Virus record (IMG/VR): IMGVR_UViG_3300044797_000276 | Location: 1 to 23,406 of that record | Source: a virus | Reading direction: 5' to 3' (one strand) | DNA: 23,406 bases | Shown here: positions 19,748 through 23,406 of the stretch, in pieces | Layout: each line of letters starts with the position of its first letter | Position numbering within the stretch: position 1 is the stretch's first letter | The notes under the pieces: model-generated | Databases searched by the model: none | The model's input: only the letters and a program-made list of their open reading frames with translations | Told to the model about the DNA's origin: nothing | Position numbers and translations under genes: made by a program

Positions 19748-20394
19748 CCGACATCTCAATCAAGTGGGTGCAGGCCTACATCGACTCGCTGCTCCGCATT
19801 GCCGGCATCGATCCGAACTCGGCTATGGGGCGCGCGGCCATGTCCCGCGCCGACCACGCAATGGACCTGGTCATCTCCTGGCGAGACCACGGCCCAAAGG
19901 CGCCTCCAGAAAAACAGCCTGAACCGGACGCGCACCATGTGGATTACGGCTACCGTGTCCGCTACCTTCATCACCGCCTGCGGCACCGTCGCCCGCCGCA
20001 CCGGCACCAGCGCGTGGGGCTGCTGGTGAACGGTGACCTCTATGAGCTCCACCCCAAAGCAAAGGTAATGATCACCATGGACACTCTGAGCCCCGGCCAT
20101 ACCGACGACATCGCGGTCGTCTTCCTCGACCAGAACAGCAACCCGATGCTGACGACCCCCACGCTGGACGCGCCGGCCACGTGGACCCAAGCACCGAGCG
20201 GGAGCGGCGTCGATACGCTTACGGTTGCGCCAGACACCCTGAGCGCCGCGCTCGCCGCCCTTACACCGGGCACGGACACCGTGAGTGTGGCCCTCGCCGT
20301 CGGCGGCAAGCCGTTTGCGGCGTCGCTGGGCGTGACGATCTCGCCGGCACCACAAGTGCTGACGTCGATCGCCCTCCAAGGAACTGTGAGTTAG
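19744..20394 (+). CDS. Hypothetical protein, Ig-like C-terminal half (216 aa), possibly two genes
   Basis: One open frame runs from the ATG at 19744, overlapping the preceding gene by 4 bases. Residues 1-60 are helical (ISIKWVQAYIDSLLRIAGID). Residues about 75-100 are a His/Arg-rich stretch that looks unlike protein (HHRLRHRRPPHRHQ). From about residue 109 (MITMDTLSPGHTDDIAVVFL) to the end it is a Thr/Ala/Pro-rich beta-sandwich-like segment resembling small Ig-like phage proteins. The parts may be separate genes, with the second starting at 20068 or 20077, and the first altered by a shift. The function is unknown; Ig-like domains often decorate virions. Confidence 0.5.
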   Translation: MTDISIKWVQAYIDSLLRIAGIDPNSAMGRAAMSRADHAMDLVISWRDHGPKAPPEKQPEPDAHHVDYGYRVRYLHHRLRHRRPPHRHQRVGLLVNGDLYELHPKAKVMITMDTLSPGHTDDIAVVFLDQNSNPMLTTPTLDAPATWTQAPSGSGVDTLTVAPDTLSAALAALTPGTDTVSVALAVGGKPFAASLGVTISPAPQVLTSIALQGTVS

Positions 20395-20432
20395 GTAACG
20401 TTACGCGTTGACCTTTAGGCCCTAATTGGCCT
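20395..20432. promoter_or_regulatory. Second GTAACGTTAC palindrome and AGGCC/GGCCT repeat
   Basis: GTAACGTTAC (20395-20404) starts right after the preceding gene's stop. TTGACC (20408-20413) could be a -35, though no good -10 follows. AGGCC (20417-20421) and GGCCT (20428-20432) form a 5-bp inverted repeat with a 6-base centre. The 169-bp gap up to 20564 otherwise shows nothing clear. Confidence 0.4.
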
Positions 20433-20563
20433 ATTCGCGAATGAACTGCGCGGTGGCGAGCAAGCCCGGGTCCCCACTTACACATGATAAGCTAGAGACC
20501 TTCGCAATTCCTCGCCGCCGCGCGGTGCCTGCCTACCAACCAAACCGAAAGAGAGCCGCCACC

Positions 20564-20779
20564 ATGAAATTCGACATCGCCGATCACACGGGACACACGA
20601 CACTGGACTTCGCGAAGAACGAGGCCGGCCTAGCCGACGCCCAGCGCAAGTTCGACGAACTCGTCTCGAGCGGCCACGCCGCATTCGCCAAGATCGACGG
20701 CGCCCAAGGCCGCAAGGTCAAAGCCATGGATCCCACGGCTGACACGCACCTGTTCATGCCGCCGCTGCAGGGCGGTTAA
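20564..20779 (+). CDS. Conserved phage protein (71 aa)
   Basis: ATG at 20564 is preceded by an AAACCGAAA-GAGA-GCCACC leader that nearly repeats the leader at 17381-17403. The sequence begins MKFDIADHTGHTTLDFAKNE and ends with MDPTADTHLFMPPLQGG, both hallmarks of a small family found widely in alphaproteobacterial phages and prophages. It has a compact alpha/beta pattern. The function is not known. Confidence 0.75.
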   Translation: MKFDIADHTGHTTLDFAKNEAGLADAQRKFDELVSSGHAAFAKIDGAQGRKVKAMDPTADTHLFMPPLQGG

Positions 20780-20780
20780 G

Positions 20781-21446
20781 TTGCTGCACTGGATTTCGGA
20801 TATTCTGCAGATCGCGTGCTGCCTGTTTATGTGCGTTGCCTGGGGATGCATGCTTTCTTGGGTCACCATGATGCGGGTGCGGCGACGCCTCCGAAACATG
20901 GGCCTAGACACCACCTTCAGCATCCGGTTTGCCGACGGCCCGATTAGGACGCTGGGATCCTATGAACTCTCCCAGCAACCGGCGTGGCCGCGCACTGCCG
21001 TCCATTCCAGCCCAGCCTGCGCGCGCAGCCAAGCACTGCTTCGCGAGTGGCTAACTCCAGAGCAGCGCGAGTTTTACGACTCGAGCGGGAGCTTCGGCGT
21101 CATCGGCGAGGCCACGGGCACGCTGTACCGGATCAACTGCCGAGAGCCGCAATTTAATGTCCACGCGATCGATGAGAATGGCACCGAGATTTGCCGGCTG
21201 TGTTTCGAGCCGCAAGGCGCCCTCCCACCGGCCGATCGGCACCTCGCACAGAAACTGGCGCTGGAAACGTGCGAGCGGGGCGCACTGCTCGTCGCAAATG
21301 CGAACATCGCGAAAGGCTTCGCGCGCATCGTCATGAAGCTGCCAGAGGTGGCCAGCAACCCCGAGACGATCGAGCGCATCCAAACGGAGCTTTCGAGAAG
21401 GCGAGCCGCTTCGACAAGGCGAGCCGTCCTCGATGGCCGGAGCTAG
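20781..21446 (+). CDS. Membrane-anchored conserved hypothetical protein (221 aa), TTG start
   Basis: The frame opens with TTG at 20781, two bases after the preceding stop, with GGGCGG upstream. Residues 3-31 (ILQIACCLFMCVAWGCMLSW) form a transmembrane helix. The soluble part carries QALLREWLTPEQREFYDSSG, FGVIGEATGTLYRINCREPQ, NVHAIDENGTEICRLCFEPQ and LAQKLALETCERGALLVANA, a domain of unknown function common in Alphaproteobacteria and their phages. The C-terminal tail is Arg-rich. Fusion to a membrane helix suggests an inner-membrane location. Confidence 0.65.
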   Translation: MLHWISDILQIACCLFMCVAWGCMLSWVTMMRVRRRLRNMGLDTTFSIRFADGPIRTLGSYELSQQPAWPRTAVHSSPACARSQALLREWLTPEQREFYDSSGSFGVIGEATGTLYRINCREPQFNVHAIDENGTEICRLCFEPQGALPPADRHLAQKLALETCERGALLVANANIAKGFARIVMKLPEVASNPETIERIQTELSRRRAASTRRAVLDGRS

Positions 21447-21448
21447 AC

Positions 21449-21673
21449 GTGAGCGAGCAGATGTCGGTCGCCACATTCGTGTTCCGCGACGAGGCGGACG
21501 ACATCGGCAGGGTCTGGTACTGGCTCGATCTCGTCGTGGACGAGCAGCTCTTTGACAGCATCCCGTTCGACAGCGCGGAGGAGCGGCAGAGAGCCCGCGA
21601 CGACTTCGTCGAGACGGTGCTGCAGGCCGGCGGCCGAGAGCTTCCTCCGCTCGATCCGAGGAAGTTATCATGA
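21449..21673 (+). CDS. Hypothetical protein (74 aa), GTG start
   Basis: GTG at 21449 with GGAG six bases upstream gives MSEQMSVATFVFRDEADDIG and continues RVWYWLDLVVDEQLFDSIPF. A longer frame starting at 21191 lies inside the previous gene and has shuffled composition. The protein is acidic; no family recognised. The next gene overlaps its stop as ATGA. Confidence 0.58.
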   Translation: MSEQMSVATFVFRDEADDIGRVWYWLDLVVDEQLFDSIPFDSAEERQRARDDFVETVLQAGGRELPPLDPRKLS

Positions 21674-21906
21674 CCGGCTGGGTCGACTGTCCACGCAACG
21701 GCGAAGTTATGTTTCAGCGCTTGGTGCGGGACGACGGCAAAGTGCTCGGGTGCATCATGCGTTTCTACGATACCGGCCCGACTTACGCCGCCGCATTGGG
21801 CCGACGTCTAGGGCCATGCTCCCCTCGAAACATTTCAGAGCCGACCGGTGAGCAATGTGATGACGCCGCACGGGGCGCGGTCGAGCGGGCGCTGGGGGTC
21901 AAATGA
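21670..21906 (+). CDS. Hypothetical protein (78 aa)
   Basis: ATG at 21670 overlaps the previous stop as ATGA, with GAGGAAG upstream. It reads MTGWVDCPRNGEVMFQRLVR, VLGCIMRFYDTGPTYAAALG, with four cysteines in all. Function unknown. It is part of the ATGA-linked chain leading to the head morphogenesis gene. Confidence 0.58.
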   Translation: MTGWVDCPRNGEVMFQRLVRDDGKVLGCIMRFYDTGPTYAAALGRRLGPCSPRNISEPTGEQCDDAARGAVERALGVK

Positions 21907-22130
21907 CGCTGCCGCCGGAGCGTATAGGCGACAAGGGCCAGCGCTACGAGGTGCGCGCCCTCGGCTGGCCGAAGGACTGCTGGTCGACGGTTGGCTGGGT
22001 CGAAGATATAGAGCAGGCGAAAGCGTTGATCCATGCGATTTCATCAGCTCCTGGTTTCGACCAAGCAGAGATTTGCGACCGAGAAGAAAACCGGATCGTG
22101 ACAATCGCCCTGCATCGGAGCGCGTGGTGA
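21903..22130 (+). CDS. Hypothetical protein (75 aa)
   Basis: ATG at 21903 overlaps the previous stop as ATGA. The sequence (GQRYEVRALGWPKDCWSTVG, WVEDIEQAKALIHAISSAPG, ENRIVTIALHRSAW) suggests a small alpha/beta fold. Function unknown. The stop overlaps the GTG start of the MuF-like gene. Confidence 0.6.
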   Translation: MTLPPERIGDKGQRYEVRALGWPKDCWSTVGWVEDIEQAKALIHAISSAPGFDQAEICDREENRIVTIALHRSAW

Positions 22131-23035
22131 AGCCCAAGAAGGAAAAGCTGCTGCGCCCCGTCCGGCCGAACGTCGGCATCGAGCGCGAGTACCGGCGCCG
22201 CCTGGACAAGCTGATCTGCGAGATGGCGCGGTCTTATGCTCATTGGGTGAGGGCTTGCTACCGGGCGAACGAGCCGGTGATGTCGATGGCTATGGACGAG
22301 GAGCGGCGCCTGTGGGCAACCGAGGTCGCCGCTGGCACCATCGTGCGCGACAGCATGAACCGCATAGTGGGAACGACCGACGAGACGTGGCTGGCAATGG
22401 ACGCGACCCCCGCCTCCCAGCTCAAGATGGAGGTGAACCGGCTGGCCCGGCACTGGAACAAGCGCTTCAACGAGGCGTCCAAACAGCTTGCCGCCTATTT
22501 CATGCTGTCGGCGTCCAGCCGCAGCGATGCCGCGCTGCGCAAGATCCTCAAGGATGGGGGCTGGAGCGTTAGGTTCCAGATGACGCCGGCGATGAGGGAC
22601 ATCAGGGCCGCCACCGTCGCGGAGAACGTGGCGCTGATCAAATCGATCCCCCAGCAGTACCACACCGAAGTGCAGGGACTGGTGATGAGGTCGGTGACTG
22701 CGGGTCGCGACATTGGCTACCTGAGCGAGGAGCTGGCGAAGCGCTTCGATATCACCAGGAAGCGCGCGCAGTTAATCGCGCGAGATCAGAACAACAAAAT
22801 GACCGGTGCCTTCCAGCGTGCGCGCCAGATCGAGATTGGGATCAAGGAAGCAGTGTGGTTGCATAGCCACGGCGGCAAGGAGCCGCGGCCGACCCACTTA
22901 GCGAATGACCGCAAGCGCTTCAACGTGGCGACCGGTTGGTTCGACCCGGACCCGAAGGTGAGGCGCTTCATCACCCCGGGCGAGCTCATAAACTGCAGAT
23001 GTTCTAGCAGAGCGATCGTGAAAGGATTCAGCTGA
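22127..23035 (+). CDS. MuF-like (SPP1 gp7 family) minor head morphogenesis protein
   Basis: GTG at 22127 overlaps the previous stop as GTGA, with GGAG eight bases upstream; 302 residues. The N-terminal two thirds are helical and basic. The C-terminal domain carries the family signature: AQLIARDQNNKMTGAFQRAR, then WLHSHGGKEPRPTH, FNVATGWFDPD and PGELINCRCSSRAIV. MuF proteins sit inside the head near the portal and act in head assembly or early ejection. No toxin domain is attached. In related phages this gene directly follows the portal; here about 5.7 kb of small genes separate them. Confidence 0.88.
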   Translation: MKPKKEKLLRPVRPNVGIEREYRRRLDKLICEMARSYAHWVRACYRANEPVMSMAMDEERRLWATEVAAGTIVRDSMNRIVGTTDETWLAMDATPASQLKMEVNRLARHWNKRFNEASKQLAAYFMLSASSRSDAALRKILKDGGWSVRFQMTPAMRDIRAATVAENVALIKSIPQQYHTEVQGLVMRSVTAGRDIGYLSEELAKRFDITRKRAQLIARDQNNKMTGAFQRARQIEIGIKEAVWLHSHGGKEPRPTHLANDRKRFNVATGWFDPDPKVRRFITPGELINCRCSSRAIVKGFS

Positions 23036-23382
23036 TGGCATCGAGAATGACCGGGCAAGACGGAGTGATCGGCTTGCGAGCCGGAGCCGACAAGGAAGCC
23101 GATTGCAAGCGCTGCCGTTTTTGGTCCGGCTTGATCGCGAAGTGGGACGGCGAGTCCGATCAGATGACGGCGGTGTGCCTCGGTAGCGGCGCGCGCAGAG
23201 GGGAGTACACCAAGGGAGGCGAAACCTGCGACGCGTGGAAGGAAAACCTTTACGGCGAGGTGGATATGCCACCAAACTACGGCGAGGAGCCAAAGCGCGG
23301 CAGCTGCATGGAACAGGGCGGCATTTCTGACCGACTCTCAAACTTCGATGATTGGGGCGATCGGATAAGGGATCGAAGCTGA
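23035..23382 (+). CDS. Four-cysteine hypothetical protein (115 aa)
   Basis: ATG at 23035 overlaps the MuF stop as TGATG, with AAAGGA upstream. The sequence CKRCRFW ... VCLGSG ... EYTKGGETCDAWKEN has the spacing C-x2-C-x20-C-x16-C, a metal or iron-sulfur type arrangement that recalls the Cys motif in the portal extension. The C-terminus is acidic and Gly-rich. Its position beside the head gene suggests a virion or assembly protein. Confidence 0.62.
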   Translation: MASRMTGQDGVIGLRAGADKEADCKRCRFWSGLIAKWDGESDQMTAVCLGSGARRGEYTKGGETCDAWKENLYGEVDMPPNYGEEPKRGSCMEQGGISDRLSNFDDWGDRIRDRS

Positions 23383-23406
23383 TGCGCGTGACAGATTGGC
23401 TCGGCG
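23382..23406 (+). CDS. Start of next gene, cut by window edge
   Basis: An ATG at 23382 overlaps the preceding stop as TGATG and opens MRVTDWLG before the window ends. Only eight codons are visible, so nothing can be said about the product; the start/stop overlap typical of this operon is the sole support. Confidence 0.4.

Noticed and set aside
1-23406. CRISPR array, integrase, insertion sequence or attachment site
   Set aside because: No regularly spaced repeat array, no recombinase or transposase motifs and no terminal inverted repeats were recognised.

Overview
The window is a high-GC, gene-dense, mosaic bacteriophage or prophage segment, most likely from an alphaproteobacterial host. The host inference rests on a GcrA-type cell-cycle regulator (a family largely confined to Alphaproteobacteria and their phages), a trigger-factor gene that reads like the alphaproteobacterial host version, an alphaproteobacterial RMF-like protein, and many small proteins typical of phages of this class. 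No integrase, attachment site, lysis cassette or CRISPR array was recognised, so prophage and free phage cannot be told apart.

Layout. Positions 1-958 hold a leftward pair: gcrA and a truncated RMF-like gene. Positions 959-1733 are a long gene-free control region with a gcrA promoter, three GANTC sites within 43 bp, iteron-like repeats, a perfect TTACCCGGGTAA palindrome and an intrinsic terminator with a possible alternative pairing just ahead of a ParB-methyltransferase fusion (1734-3299, rightward). Positions 3244-5930 are a leftward early-type operon with start/stop overlaps: a small protein, a broken small gene, an XRE-type regulator, a DUF3489-domain protein, a frameshifted endonuclease VII and a frameshifted DUF7768 gene. 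Positions 6195-8657 run rightward: a small protein, a PD-(D/E)XK nuclease, a frameshifted zinc-ribbon gene, a trigger-factor homologue without its PPIase domain, and a small Cys-rich protein.

The packaging and head block starts at 8849: a probable small terminase, the large terminase (9321-10937), a string of tiny genes, a DUF1073 portal with a roughly 400-residue multi-domain C-terminal extension (13272-16466), about 14 mostly unknown small genes, and a MuF-like head morphogenesis protein (22127-23035). A leftward cassette (a broken small gene, tRNA-Asn(GUU) and an intrinsic terminator, 12313-12764) lies inside this rightward block.

How the genes fit together: GcrA and the DNA methyltransferase suggest that phage transcription is tied to the methylation and cell-cycle state of the host. 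Endonuclease VII, the PD-(D/E)XK nuclease and the terminase handle DNA processing and packaging. The portal, MuF protein and terminase form the DNA entry vertex. The PPIase-less trigger factor is a candidate phage-borne chaperone. The portal extension carries the same winged-helix-like domain as the early 4240-5013 protein, linking an early gene product to the virion.

Caveat: five genes appear broken by single-base indels, each at a homopolymer of 3 to 7 G or C. Either the sequence carries homopolymer errors or these accessory genes are decaying.
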